From NCBI GenBank assembly GCA_902773055.1, contig CACYCZ010000017.1:1-45721 (forward strand): 45,721 bases of DNA, read 5' to 3'. The position numbers and the translations under genes are program-made. This document shows, piece after piece, positions 6,743-16,094 of this stretch. The notes under the pieces are model-generated. The model searched no databases, was not told the origin of the DNA, and saw only the letters and a program-made list of their open reading frames with translations. Source of the DNA: an uncultured Bacteroidales bacterium (GTDB taxonomy: Bacteria; Bacteroidota; Bacteroidia; Bacteroidales; Bacteroidaceae). Each line of letters begins with the position of its first letter. Position 1 is the first letter of the stretch.

Positions 6743-8992
6743 CTATAGTCTGCCGTGAGCCTGCCGCATGATGACATCGAGTTGCTGCTCATGTGTCAAG
6801 TCGATGAATTTTACGGCATAGCCGCTGACGCGGATGGTGAAATTCTGGTATTCTTCCTTTTCGGGGTGCTCCATTGCATCTTTGAGTTTTTCAACGCCAA
6901 AGACGTTGACGTTAAGATGGTGGGCTCCCTGGTTGAAATAGCCGTCCATGACACCTACAAGGGTGAGTGCACGCTCTTCGTCATTGTTTCCAAGCGCCTC
7001 GGGACTGATGGTCTGAGTGTTTGATATGCCGTCCAAGGCATATTCATAGGGTAGTTTGGCAACAGAATTGAGAGATGCCAGCAAACCGTTTTTCTCTGCT
7101 CCATAGCTCGGGTTGGCCCCGGGAGCCAGTGGCGTGCCGGCGCGGCGCCCGTCGGGCAAGTTGGCTGTATTCTTGCCATATACGATGTTGGACGTAATGG
7201 TCAGGATACTTGTAGTGGGCTCAGAGTTGCGATAGGTGTGGTATTTCTTGATTTTGGTCGAGAAGGTCTTGAGCAGCCATACGGCGATGTCGTCGGCCCT
7301 GTCGTCATCGTTGCCATAGCGTGGGAAATCTCCTTCTACATGATAATCAACAGCAAAGCCTGTTTCGTCGCGTTCGATGGTGACTTTGCGGGCATATTTA
7401 ATGGCCGATATGGAATCGACTACATGGCTGAACCCTGCAATGCCTGTGGCAAAAGTGCGGCGCACGTGAGTGTCGATGAGAGCCATTTCTGCAGCCTCGT
7501 AGAAATACTTATCGTGCATATAGTGTATGAGGTTCAGTGTCTTGACATAGATACATGCCAGCCAGTCCAGCATGGCGTCAAACTTGGGCATGAACTCTTC
7601 GTATGTCAGGACGTCGCCTTCTATCCTGTCGTAGGTGGGGCCGCATTGTTCGCGTGTCTTGGCGTCTACACCGCCGTTGATAGCATAGGAAAGGGCTTTG
7701 GCCAGGTTGGCGCGCGCACCGAAGAATTGCATTTCCTTGCCTGTCTGGGTAGCGCTGACGCAGCAGCAGATAGAGTAGTCATCTCCCCAGACGGGTCGCA
7801 TGACGTCATCGTTTTCGTATTGAATGGAACTTGTCTTTACGGAAATTACGGCAGCATAGCGCTTGAATGTCTTGGGCAGGCGGCTGCTGTATAGAACTGT
7901 AAGGTTGGGCTCTGGTGAGGGGCCCATATTTTCCAATGTGTGGAGGAAGCGGAAGTCGGTCTTTGTTACCATGCTGCGCCCGTCAATGCCCAGACCGCCT
8001 ACCTCAAGAGTGGCCCATACAGGGTCTCCGGAGAACAGTTGGTTGTAAGATGGAATGCGTGCAAACTTAACCATGCGGAATTTCATTACCAGGTGGTCAA
8101 TCAGTTCCTGGGCATCATCTTCATTCAGAGTGCCTTCCTTGAAGTCTCTTTCAAAATAAATGTCCAGGAAGGTTGAGATGCGTCCGACCGACATGGCCGC
8201 GCCGTTTTGGGTCTTGATGGCACCGAGATAACCGAAGTACAGCCATTGCACGGCTTCGCGGGCATTGTCTGCCGGCTTGCTGATGTCGAATCCGTAGATG
8301 GCTGCCATTTCCTTCAACCCTTCCAGTGCATGGATTTGCATGGCCACTTCCTCGCGCAGACGGATGACTTCGTCATTCATGCCTTTGTCCCCCATTTGCC
8401 TCAGGTCTTTCTTCTTTTCAGCGATGAGGAAATCAACTCCGTAAAGGGCAACCCGGCGATAGTCTCCTACGATGCGTCCACGTCCATAGGTGTCGGGCAG
8501 GCCGGTAAGGATATGATTGTGGCGAACACGTTTCATCTCATCTGTGTAGGCATCGAAGACACCGTCGTTATGGGTCTTTACATATTTGGAAAATATTTCA
8601 TGGAGTTTCTCTGATGGCTTGTAACCATAGGTCGTGCATGCCTGCTCTGCCATCTTGATGCCGCCGTATGGCATGAAGGCGCGTTTCAGAGGCTTGTCGG
8701 TCTGTAGTCCTACAATGCGTTCCAGGTCTTTGGTCTTCTCGTTGATATATCCAGGTCCGTAGGCTGTCAGGCTGGAAACGATTTCTGTCTCCATGTCAAG
8801 CACTCCTCCTTTGGCGCGTTCCTGCTGCTGCAGTTCCTGCAGCTCTTTCCAGAGTGTGCTGGTGGCCTGAGACGGGCCGACAAGGAATGATTCATCCCCG
8901 TTGAATGTCGTATAGTTTTGCTGAATGAAATCACGCAAGTCAACTTCCTGTTGCCATTTAGTGCCATTAAAATTTCTCCATTCTGTTTTCAT
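6743..8992 (-). CDS. pflB: Formate C-acetyltransferase (pyruvate formate-lyase)
   Basis: This 749-residue glycyl-radical enzyme splits pyruvate with CoA into acetyl-CoA and formate in anaerobic fermentation. The thiyl-radical cysteine pair lies in [20 protein letters not shown]; three cysteines occur in a row (409-411), of which 410-411 align with the catalytic Cys-Cys of E. coli PflB. The radical glycine is Gly724 in RVSGYAVKF, 25 residues from the end. [16 protein letters not shown] and [21 protein letters not shown] are further PFL blocks. Full length and intact. The gene leads a pflB-pflA operon; I found no clear -33/-7 pair upstream, and the 830-bp divergent spacer behind it holds repeat copy A. 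Confidence 0.96.
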   Translation of the reverse strand: MKTEWRNFNGTKWQQEVDLRDFIQQNYTTFNGDESFLVGPSQATSTLWKELQELQQQERAKGGVLDMETEIVSSLTAYGPGYINEKTKDLERIVGLQTDKPLKRAFMPYGGIKMAEQACTTYGYKPSEKLHEIFSKYVKTHNDGVFDAYTDEMKRVRHNHILTGLPDTYGRGRIVGDYRRVALYGVDFLIAEKKKDLRQMGDKGMNDEVIRLREEVAMQIHALEGLKEMAAIYGFDISKPADNAREAVQWLYFGYLGAIKTQNGAAMSVGRISTFLDIYFERDFKEGTLNEDDAQELIDHLVMKFRMVKFARIPSYNQLFSGDPVWATLEVGGLGIDGRSMVTKTDFRFLHTLENMGPSPEPNLTVLYSSRLPKTFKRYAAVISVKTSSIQYENDDVMRPVWGDDYSICCCVSATQTGKEMQFFGARANLAKALSYAINGGVDAKTREQCGPTYDRIEGDVLTYEEFMPKFDAMLDWLACIYVKTLNLIHYMHDKYFYEAAEMALIDTHVRRTFATGIAGFSHVVDSISAIKYARKVTIERDETGFAVDYHVEGDFPRYGNDDDRADDIAVWLLKTFSTKIKKYHTYRNSEPTTSILTITSNIVYGKNTANLPDGRRAGTPLAPGANPSYGAEKNGLLASLNSVAKLPYEYALDGISNTQTISPEALGNNDEERALTLVGVMDGYFNQGAHHLNVNVFGVEKLKDAMEHPEKEEYQNFTIRVSGYAVKFIDLTHEQQLDVIMRQAHGRL

Positions 8993-9342
8993 GATAAAGA
9001 AATATCAAATTTTAGATCTTGATTTAAATGTATAAGGTTAAAGAATTATAATACAAATTTCGGTATTTTTGTTTGGAAAACCAACCTTTCTGCGGATTAT
9101 TTTGTCTATAAAAACAAAGAGTTGCCGTTTTATTTAATTTGTATGTTTGAAACGCTCATTTTGCTAAAGACACAATGCAAAACATGATGATTTTTGGGCT
9201 CTTTGCCTGTTTCTTGTTGCCCTGTGTCATTAGCTTGTCGGTGGGGCGTTGATGTGTGTGTCGGCAGCCTCGCATGCTATCTGTCTGACAGACTTTCCGT
9301 GAGTTGTTTTTTTTGCTGGCCTGGCAGTGTATTTTTATAAAT

Positions 9343-9560
9343 TTAACATCTTTTAGTTTCTTTATACAGTCTGCGGTATACCCTGAAAAATTGGCAAGCC
9401 TTGCAGTTTTTGCTGGCAGGCCTGCCGGATTTATCGCGCAGGCCTGCTGGTGAAATTTTGCAGGCCTGCAAAATTTACCCCGTCTACAGTGTTTTCTGAG
9501 AGGGGTAGGGTTGTTCAGTCAGAATGTCTGCCTGCGGAGTTAATAATTGTTAATTAATGC
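9343..9560 (+). repeat. Dispersed palindromic intergenic element, copy A
   Basis: Three copies of the 10-bp palindrome GCAGGCCTGC lie at 9416-9425, 9438-9447 and 9460-9469, exactly 22 bp apart, separated by unlike 12-nt spacers. A degenerate unit (GCCTTGC) precedes them. The third unit extends to a perfect 24-bp palindrome (9453-9476). The element ends with AAAATTTACCCC, a CCCC/GGGG stem, and GTTAATAATTGTTAAT at 9539. Copy B at 19979-20195 has the same layout with nearly identical spacing. It lies between divergent genes; its function is unknown. Confidence 0.85.
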
Positions 9561-9711
9561 AACCAAGTCTTGTTGCCGAAATGAATGGTTTCTGCCTATC
9601 GGGGAAATTGCCGGGGAGATATGACGTGTTGCATTGCAGCGGTGGTGATTCGACGGGCAGGTATTTTGTATGTCCCATCCGGATGTTGCCTTATGTATCA
9701 ATTATTTTCTC

Positions 9712-9719
9712 TATCTTTG
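9712..9719 (+). promoter_or_regulatory. -7 element for the GDPD-GH39-FAD operon
   Basis: TATCTTTG matches TAnnTTTG exactly. A weak -33 candidate (TTG at 9686-9688) is about 23 bp upstream. The leader to the ATG at 9824 would be nearly 100 nt. Confidence 0.55.
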
Positions 9720-9823
9720 CAAGAAGGAGTTTACGGCGCATGGTAGTTTGGAAGGAAACTTGTGAATGAAGATGCGTTGGCGAATATCCGGTAAATAGTG
9801 GTTGTTCTGAAAATAATGCGATA

Positions 9824-11098
9824 ATGACAATGATGAGAATAGCAATATGTATGGTACTGATGCTCCAGTTGTGGGGTAATGCAGTCGCACAGGCAGATTA
9901 TGCTGCCCTTATTACCTATGCCAGTGGAGAAAAGTCGGTATTATCACTTTCCGGCATACAGTCAGTGGAATTTCTGTCTTCCGAAAAAATCTCGCAGGAT
10001 ATGGCGAATACCAATCTATCATATAAATGGCAGTATGGCGGTATCAGAGCGTCGAATGGCGAAATATACAGCAGACGTGACCGTATATATAGCAATCTGA
10101 TAAAAGTACACAAAGGCGATGTCATCAAGACTCAGGACTACCTTTATACTATGCAGTTTTATGGTAATGACAGCCTGTGGATATCTTCAGACTATGAGGA
10201 AAACGGATTTCGTAACAGAGACTATCTGGTTACTCAGAACGGGTTGATACGGTTGTTGGTGGCGAAGCCCGATTTCGGAGACTTCTCCGCCAAGGAATGC
10301 CGCGTATGGATACAGCGAGGCGGATATGAGCTTAATGCAGTGGTGGCAAAGAAATATCCGCAGTTGTTCCCCCGAGCTGCGTTTGGCCTGCAGGCTCATC
10401 GTGGAATATGCAATGAGATACCCGAGAATACAATGCCCTCATTTGAGGCTGCAGCCCGGGTGGAACTCTATAAAGGTATTGAAACCGATGTGCAGATGAC
10501 GTCTGACGGCGTGCTTGTATGTATGCACGATAATACGATAGATCGTACCACGAATGGTACGGGCAAGGTGTCAGACTATACGTTTGAGCAGTTGCAGGAG
10601 TTTTATATAGACGGAGGCTATGGCTGGGATGCTTCTTATGCCGGCCGTCTGCGTGTGCCGACCTTTGAGAGCTATCTGGATGTATGTCGGAAATACAATA
10701 AGGTGCCTTATGTGGAACTCAAATTGCTGACTTATGCCGGTATCAGGAAAACAATAGAGATGCTGCGTAAGAAAGGTTTTGAGGATGGAAGCTATGTCCT
10801 GACATCGTTTACAAAAAACTATCTGCTTTATGCGTCAACTATCTGTGATGCCCCGCTGGAATTCATGGCAACCTTCACAGAAGCCGATATAGCCAAAAAT
10901 GCGCATCTGAAAAATATTATATTGAGGCCGCAGTCAACACGGCTGACAGAGGGTTTCGTGAAAAAATGTCATGAAGCAGACGTGCTGGTAGAGTGCTACG
11001 GTATTCCTGTCGGTGACGAGACATTGGTGAAATCCCTTCAGAAATGGGGCGTCGAGGGCGGTACGTGCAACTCGTGGAAAGGACTGGGCCTGGAATAG
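9824..11098 (+). CDS. Secreted glycerophosphodiester phosphodiesterase-family protein
   Basis: This 424-residue exported protein has a signal peptide ending near AVAQA. About residues 30-185 form an N-terminal region I do not recognise. Then comes a GDPD catalytic domain: QAHRGICNEIPENTM (His192-Arg193 and the following Glu), ETDVQMTSDGVLVCMHD with the metal-binding ExD and catalytic HD, and later VELK. Such enzymes split glycerophosphodiesters from phospholipids into glycerol-3-P and an alcohol; the substrate here is unknown. It heads a three-gene rightward operon with a GH39-like glycosidase and an FAD-dependent oxidoreductase, a partnership that hints at a phospho- or glyco-conjugate substrate rather than simple lipid turnover, but that is inference. 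Confidence 0.82.
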   Translation: MTMMRIAICMVLMLQLWGNAVAQADYAALITYASGEKSVLSLSGIQSVEFLSSEKISQDMANTNLSYKWQYGGIRASNGEIYSRRDRIYSNLIKVHKGDVIKTQDYLYTMQFYGNDSLWISSDYEENGFRNRDYLVTQNGLIRLLVAKPDFGDFSAKECRVWIQRGGYELNAVVAKKYPQLFPRAAFGLQAHRGICNEIPENTMPSFEAAARVELYKGIETDVQMTSDGVLVCMHDNTIDRTTNGTGKVSDYTFEQLQEFYIDGGYGWDASYAGRLRVPTFESYLDVCRKYNKVPYVELKLLTYAGIRKTIEMLRKKGFEDGSYVLTSFTKNYLLYASTICDAPLEFMATFTEADIAKNAHLKNIILRPQSTRLTEGFVKKCHEADVLVECYGIPVGDETLVKSLQKWGVEGGTCNSWKGLGLE

Positions 11099-11151
11099 GA
11101 CAGAGGGATAAAACACCTGATTATATAGCAACAACATAAAACAATAGAAAT

Positions 11152-12543
11152 ATGAAACGACTGACTATGATTATGGCGGCATGGATGCTTGCCATCTGCA
11201 ACTATGCTGACGTCACGGTCTTCCCTGACCGTGAGGTTGGACCCGTAAAGCCGATGAATGGTGTCAACAACGGCCCTGCCGGGCCTTACGGATTAGGGAA
11301 GAGCCAGACGCGTGACAATTTTGATGATTATCGTGCTGCTAAGATTCCTTTTGCTCGTACGCATGACGCTGCCTTCAGTGAGTGTTATGGCTCAGAACAC
11401 ACCGTAGACATTACATCTATCTTTCCGGATTTCTCAAAGAAAGTTGATGACCCTAAAGCATACGACTTTGCCATTACCGACTGGTATCTGCAACGTATCC
11501 GCAACATGGGCACTGAGGTGTTCTTTCGCCTTGGACAGAAAATAGAGCACCATGTAAAGAAATATGGTATCGTGCCTCCTGCCGACTTCAAGAAATGGGC
11601 GCAGATATGCGAACACATCATACGCCACTATAATGAAGGGTGGGCCGATGGGCACAAATGGAATATACGCTATTGGGAAATATGGAACGAAGCCGACCTT
11701 GACATGACGACCTGGAATACCAATCCCAGGACCTGGGCAGGAACGGAACAGCAGTTCTTTGAAATGTTTACAATAACGGCAAAGCATCTGAAAAAAAACT
11801 TTCCTAATCTGCACATCGGCGGCCCGGCCTTGGCTGGCAATGAGGCGTGGGCAGACCGCTTCCTGGCCCAAATGGAAAAGGACAAGACACCGTTGGACTT
11901 TTTCTCCTGGCATATCTATAGCACTGATCCCAAAAAGATAGCCGCAAAGGCCGACCGCATGAGGAAACTGGTGGACAAGTATGGTTATACCAAGGCAGAA
12001 ACCATCCTGAATGAATGGAACTATATTCGTGGTTGGACTGATGATTACCCTTATAGCCTGAAGACCATTCATGGTGTAAAGGGTGCAGCATTTACTTCGG
12101 CAACAATGTCGGCCTGCCAGAATGCAAATGTAGACATACTGATGTATTATGACGCCCGACCCGAAACCCCATATAATGGTTTGTTTGATTTCTATTCTTT
12201 CCAGCCGTTACCGTCATACTACAGTTTCTATGCATGGAGCCGACTGGCCGATTTCGGGAAACAGATACAGGCAACAACAGATGATGAAGACCTCTATGTC
12301 GTTGCAGTAAAGGGACAGGACGGTACTGTCAGGACGTGGGTGACACGGTATAATGAGAATGACAATGTAAACCGCAGCAAGACTGTGAAAATCCATATCA
12401 ATGGTATTAAGGAAGGAGAGGCAGTGGCTCATGTAGTGAATTCCGTGAAGCTTTATTCCGAGACTCTCGTAGACGTCAAGGATGGTGTCGTGACGGTAAA
12501 AATGGAGCCAAATGCCTTTGCTGTCATTGATACCAAACTATAG
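11152..12543 (+). CDS. Secreted clan GH-A glycosidase, GH39-like
   Basis: This 463-residue exported protein (signal peptide about residues 1-19) has a TIM-barrel glycosidase sequence with the two clan GH-A carboxylates visible: YWEIWNEADLD (acid/base Glu180) and ILNEWNYI (nucleophile Glu288), about 108 residues apart as expected. The N-terminal text (GPYGLGKSQTRDNFDDYRAAKIPFARTHDA) resembles GH39 beta-xylosidase/alpha-L-iduronidase relatives. A small C-terminal beta-domain (about residues 375-463) follows. A retaining mechanism is expected from the clan; substrate unknown. Start ATG at 11152 follows the GDPD gene by 53 bp, and the next gene begins 14 bp after its stop, so the three are cotranscribed. 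Confidence 0.75.
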   Translation: MKRLTMIMAAWMLAICNYADVTVFPDREVGPVKPMNGVNNGPAGPYGLGKSQTRDNFDDYRAAKIPFARTHDAAFSECYGSEHTVDITSIFPDFSKKVDDPKAYDFAITDWYLQRIRNMGTEVFFRLGQKIEHHVKKYGIVPPADFKKWAQICEHIIRHYNEGWADGHKWNIRYWEIWNEADLDMTTWNTNPRTWAGTEQQFFEMFTITAKHLKKNFPNLHIGGPALAGNEAWADRFLAQMEKDKTPLDFFSWHIYSTDPKKIAAKADRMRKLVDKYGYTKAETILNEWNYIRGWTDDYPYSLKTIHGVKGAAFTSATMSACQNANVDILMYYDARPETPYNGLFDFYSFQPLPSYYSFYAWSRLADFGKQIQATTDDEDLYVVAVKGQDGTVRTWVTRYNENDNVNRSKTVKIHINGIKEGEAVAHVVNSVKLYSETLVDVKDGVVTVKMEPNAFAVIDTKL

Positions 12544-12557
12544 AGTCATCACTGGAG

Positions 12558-14135
12558 ATGAAAAGATTGACGTTCATAGTAGTAAAACTCCTGATGGTTT
12601 TCACGGCGTTGTGTGCCAGGGAAGTACGTCAGGTTGATATCTGCATATATGGGGCTACGTCCTCAGGTGTTATAGCAGCCTATACGGCATGCCAACAAGG
12701 AAAAAGTGTATGTCTTGTGGAACCGTCGCAACGTATCGGCGGATTGTCTGCCGGTGGGCTCGGAAAGACTGATGTCGGCAGGATGGAGGTGATACGCGGT
12801 TATGCACAGGACTTCTACAGGCGTATAGGTAAATATTATAATGCCGATAAGCCAATGGTGACATTTGAACCCAAGGCAGCTCTGGCAGTGTTTCAACAGT
12901 TTCTTGAGGAGTCCGGTCTGACGCCTCTGATGCCCTACCGTATTGTCAAAGCAAGTAAGAAAGGCAATATGCTGCAATCTATTACAGTGGAAAACAGCAT
13001 AAAGCGTGGAAGGGATACCAAGGTGACCATCGTTGCAAAAGTCTTTATAGACTGCTCTTATGAAGGTGACCTGATGGCAAGGGCAGGTATCAGTTATGCA
13101 GTTGGCAGGGAAAGCAATGTTCAGTATAATGAGACCTACAACGGCGCATATTTGCAGCCAGTCAATCACCAGATGCCAGACGGGGTTGACCCTTATAGGA
13201 TTCCTGGTAAGGCCAGCAGTGGACTGCTGTATGGGATATTGAAAGGAAAGGTGGCGAAGAATGGAACAGGCGATAAACATGTGCAGGCATACAACTTCCG
13301 CATAACTCTGACGAATGACCCCAAGAACATGCGCCCGATAGAAAAGCCTGACGGTTACGACCCATCGCGATATGAACTGTTGATACGTCAAAAAGAAAAG
13401 CAACCATGGAAAAAGGGATTACATGATATCTTTATTTGGGATTTCATGCCCAACCATAAGACGGATATTAATAATCGCAACGGTATGTCTACAGACATGA
13501 TCGGCGCCAACTGGGATTATCCGGAAGGGTCGTATAAGAAGCGCGAGAAAATATATAAGGCTCATGTTGAATATACCAAGGGGCTGCTCTATTTCGTCGG
13601 CCATGATTCCCGCATTCCTCATGAGGTGCGCAATGCTCTTGCCAAGTGGGGCTATCCGTTAGATGAATACACGGATAATGATAATTTTACGCCAGCATTG
13701 TATGTCAGGGAGGCCCGGCGCATGATAGGGCGTTATGTTATGACAGAGCATAACTGTCAGAAACGCATTGTTGCGCCTGATTCCATAGGATGGGCAGCAT
13801 ATAATATGGATTCGCACAACAGCGGGCGTTATGTGGTAGATGGGATGGTAAAGAATGAAGGTAATGTTGAGATACGATGCCCGGGGCATTACCCCGTGAG
13901 TTACCGTAGTATAACCCCGCATGAAAAGGATGCGTGTAATGTGCTTGTGCCCGTATGCTTGTCTGCAAGCCATATAGCATATGGCAGTATCCGTATGGAA
14001 CCTGTGTTTATGGTCTTAGGTGAAACTTCTGCACTGGCGGCCTGTCAGGCTATAGACAAGCATGGTTGTGTGGTGCAGAATGTAGACGTTAAGGCTGTTA
14101 TGCGATTATTTGAAGATTTAGAGCGGAAACCATAG
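12558..14135 (+). CDS. Secreted FAD-dependent oxidoreductase (FAD_oxidored family)
   Basis: This 525-residue protein has a short signal peptide followed at once by a Rossmann dinucleotide-binding motif, VDICIYGATSSGVIAAYTAC (about residues 26-45), then IGGLSAGGLGKTDVG, typical of the Pfam FAD_oxidored family common in secreted Bacteroidota and Planctomycetes enzymes. DCSYEGDLMARAGI and EARRMIGRYVMTE are further blocks of that family. The natural substrates are mostly unknown; sugar or sugar-acid oxidation is a guess from the neighbouring glycosidase. It is the last gene of the GDPD-GH39-FAD operon and is followed by a very strong terminator. Confidence 0.8.
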   Translation: MKRLTFIVVKLLMVFTALCAREVRQVDICIYGATSSGVIAAYTACQQGKSVCLVEPSQRIGGLSAGGLGKTDVGRMEVIRGYAQDFYRRIGKYYNADKPMVTFEPKAALAVFQQFLEESGLTPLMPYRIVKASKKGNMLQSITVENSIKRGRDTKVTIVAKVFIDCSYEGDLMARAGISYAVGRESNVQYNETYNGAYLQPVNHQMPDGVDPYRIPGKASSGLLYGILKGKVAKNGTGDKHVQAYNFRITLTNDPKNMRPIEKPDGYDPSRYELLIRQKEKQPWKKGLHDIFIWDFMPNHKTDINNRNGMSTDMIGANWDYPEGSYKKREKIYKAHVEYTKGLLYFVGHDSRIPHEVRNALAKWGYPLDEYTDNDNFTPALYVREARRMIGRYVMTEHNCQKRIVAPDSIGWAAYNMDSHNSGRYVVDGMVKNEGNVEIRCPGHYPVSYRSITPHEKDACNVLVPVCLSASHIAYGSIRMEPVFMVLGETSALAACQAIDKHGCVVQNVDVKAVMRLFEDLERKP

Positions 14136-14161
14136 TTGTTTCCGTTTTTCGCCTTGTGTAG

Positions 14162-14215
14162 TTTCAAATATAACGGGGCAGTCACATATAAGTGACTGCC
14201 CCGTTATATTTGAAA
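14162..14215. terminator. Bidirectional terminator, perfect 24-bp stem
   Basis: Arms 14162-14185 and 14192-14215 are exact reverse complements around a 6-nt loop. The ends are A/T-rich. It separates the convergent FAD oxidoreductase and TIM-barrel isomerase genes. Confidence 0.92.
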
Positions 14216-14225
14216 TGTCGTATTT

Positions 14226-15131
14226 TTATTGATAGCTTGGTTTTACATACTTGGCTCTCTGCAGGTATTTAGCACTGCGCTTTACGCCTTCCATGATGTC
14301 AATAGAACCATCTGTGCGCTCCAATTCAACAACATAGTCTTTCATGCCGCTGATCTTGTAGGCTTTGAAGATAGCATCAAATCCAATCATTCCACTCTGG
14401 CCGAGTTCATATTTGTCCTTGATGTGCAGGCAAGTGAAACGGCCTGGGTACTTCTTGTAGTACTCTACCGGGCTCATCTGAGCCATTACGCACCAATATA
14501 CGTCCATCTGGAAGAATACATACTCGGGGTTGGTATTTTGGATGAAATAATCATACCATATCTGTTCGGTGCCTTCAATCTTCTGATACTCGAAGGAATG
14601 GCTGTGATAGCCATATTTAATACCATTCTCCTTGCAGAGTTTGCCGATGGCGTTGTGATATTCACAAAGTACTTTTGCTTCAGCCATAGATTTTGGGAAG
14701 TGGTCAGACGGTGTCACGATGTACTTCAAACCTGCAGCCTTGTGTGCTTTGATGGCTTCTTTCCACCATTTCATGGATGCATCGAATTTGCCGCTGGCTA
14801 ATTCTTCTGCGCTGAGACGGTGGCTGGTGTGAGAGGACATAGACTGAAGTCCGGCTGCTTCCAAGTCTGCTTTATACTGCTCGGGGGCTACACCATAGAA
14901 TTTTCCATCGTCATAACTGGCTGCCTCTACTGCGGTATAGCCGAATTCCTTCAATTGCTTGAAGATTTTTTCGTGGCTTTCAGCATAGTTTTTGGCATTG
15001 AAGACTGTACGGATAGAATAGAGCTGCAATGCCATTTGTTTCGGCTCTGCCTTGGCAGGAGCTTTCTTAACCTGTGCTGACACCTGCATTCCGCAGAGCA
15101 GTACAAGAAGTGATAAAATTATTTTTTTCAT
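14226..15131 (-). CDS. Secreted TIM-barrel sugar isomerase/epimerase-like protein
   Basis: This 301-residue protein of the xylose-isomerase-like TIM-barrel family begins with a clear signal peptide (cleavage near VSAQ). QLYSIRTVF, FGYTAVEAASYDDGKFYG, YGYHSHSFEY, FFQMDVYWCV and LHIKDKY show the metal-site His, Glu and Asp blocks of the AP_endonuc_2 fold. It is the last gene of a five-gene operon with two Gfo/Idh/MocA oxidoreductases and two DUF1080 proteins. In the comparable B. thetaiotaomicron BT2156-BT2160 locus this type of protein acts with them in oxidative (3-keto) glycoside breakdown. Its exact reaction here is an inference. The exported form suggests periplasmic action. Confidence 0.8.
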   Translation of the reverse strand: MKKIILSLLVLLCGMQVSAQVKKAPAKAEPKQMALQLYSIRTVFNAKNYAESHEKIFKQLKEFGYTAVEAASYDDGKFYGVAPEQYKADLEAAGLQSMSSHTSHRLSAEELASGKFDASMKWWKEAIKAHKAAGLKYIVTPSDHFPKSMAEAKVLCEYHNAIGKLCKENGIKYGYHSHSFEYQKIEGTEQIWYDYFIQNTNPEYVFFQMDVYWCVMAQMSPVEYYKKYPGRFTCLHIKDKYELGQSGMIGFDAIFKAYKISGMKDYVVELERTDGSIDIMEGVKRSAKYLQRAKYVKPSYQ

Positions 15132-15160
15132 GATTCAATGTTGTTTTTTAGATTCTACTG

Positions 15161-16033
15161 TTAATCCGTAACCTTAATGCGGATGTTGCGGTACCATACG
15201 TCATCGCCGTGATCCTGAACGGCAATGTAACCACCGTTCTTGCCTTCTTCAATCATCAGACCATAGGCACATGGGAATTCACCACCCTTGCAGAATTTGC
15301 TGTTGTCAAGCATTTCTTTCCATTTAGGTGTCCAGAGATGGTATTCCAGTACCTTTTCTCCATTTTGATAATGGATGACAGTACCCTTGAATACTACGAT
15401 TTTGGCAGTGTTCCATTCGCCGTATTTCTTGGCATTTTGTGGCTTAGCCGGAACCATGTCGTACAGTGAGGCAGACTGGCGGTTGCCGTCAACACCCAGC
15501 TGGGCATCTACGTGGTTTTCATTATCAAGTACTTGATATTCTGAGCAGGATTGCCAGATGGGGAGATACTCACCGTCAGCGCCTTTGGCTTCCTGGGCGA
15601 GATAGAAGATACCGGAATTGCCGCCTTTGGATATCTTGTATTCGAGTTCCAGTTCAAAGTTGGTAAACTTGTGGGCAAACATGAGGTCGCCGCCACCTTC
15701 AGCCTGGGCTTCACCTGTGCCGGAGCCTACGAGATGGATGGTTCCGTCCTGTACTTCCCAGCTTGTCGGGGGCTCGGTCATGCCGTATCCTCTCCAGCCG
15801 TTCAGTGTCTTGCCGTCAAAGAGGATATAATAGCCGTCAGCATCTTGTTGGAATGTAGAAAGGTCTACCTGCTCGTTCTCAACGATAGTGAATTCTGCAG
15901 TTGCAGCAGATGTTGTGTCTGCTGTGCTGCATGGGCATTTGTCGCTACCGCAATTGCAATTGCAACTGCATTTCTTCTGTCCGCATGAGGCGAACATTAA
16001 AGCACCAAGTGCTACGAATAATAGTTTTTTCAT
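15161..16033 (-). CDS. DUF1080 lipoprotein, 3-keto-glycoside hydrolase-like, with Cys-rich N-terminus
   Basis: This is a 290-residue lipoprotein. The frame is open to 16102, but the start at 16031-16033 (MKKLLFVALGALMFASC) gives a proper signal with lipobox cysteine Cys17. Just after it lies an odd cysteine-rich segment (KKCSCNCNCGSDKCPCS, six further Cys within residues 22-35). The DUF1080 (3-keto-disaccharide hydrolase) domain follows from about residue 65: FDGKTLNGWRGYG, GGDLMFAHKFTNFELELEYK, ISKGGNSGIFY, YQVLDNENH and the C-terminal VQDHGDDVWYRNIRI. Family members split 3-keto-glycosides produced by Gfo/Idh/MocA oxidoreductases. It is a paralogue of its upstream neighbour (61-bp gap), probably from tandem duplication. 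Confidence 0.85.
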   Translation of the reverse strand: MKKLLFVALGALMFASCGQKKCSCNCNCGSDKCPCSTADTTSAATAEFTIVENEQVDLSTFQQDADGYYILFDGKTLNGWRGYGMTEPPTSWEVQDGTIHLVGSGTGEAQAEGGGDLMFAHKFTNFELELEYKISKGGNSGIFYLAQEAKGADGEYLPIWQSCSEYQVLDNENHVDAQLGVDGNRQSASLYDMVPAKPQNAKKYGEWNTAKIVVFKGTVIHYQNGEKVLEYHLWTPKWKEMLDNSKFCKGGEFPCAYGLMIEEGKNGGYIAVQDHGDDVWYRNIRIKVTD

Positions 16034-16094
16034 GTTATTTTTTGTGTTTTGTTTTTGTATGTTGAAAAGTTTTAGTGTCCTTTTTGGTCTGGGC

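Larger units (their letters stand above)
8993..9823. other. Divergent intergenic region pflB / GDPD gene, no gene seen
   Basis: This stretch of about 830 bp between two divergent genes has no convincing coding sequence. The first part is AT-rich. The middle holds copy A of the palindromic repeat element (9343-9560). Near the right end there is a -7 element, TATCTTTG at 9712-9719, for the rightward operon. A 70-codon open frame at 9557-9769 overlaps that promoter and has no family look, so it is not called. Confidence 0.7.

Noticed and set aside
7238-7894. Plus-strand open frame of 218 codons inside pflB
   Set aside because: Shadow of pflB, which has intact catalytic motifs over this stretch.
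9416-9469. CRISPR array
   Set aside because: The repeated unit is only 10 bp, there are three units, spacers are 12 nt, and no cas genes are present.
9557-9769. 70-codon open frame upstream of the GDPD gene
   Set aside because: It overlaps the -7 element of the operon, has no signal or family look, and its codons resemble non-coding DNA.
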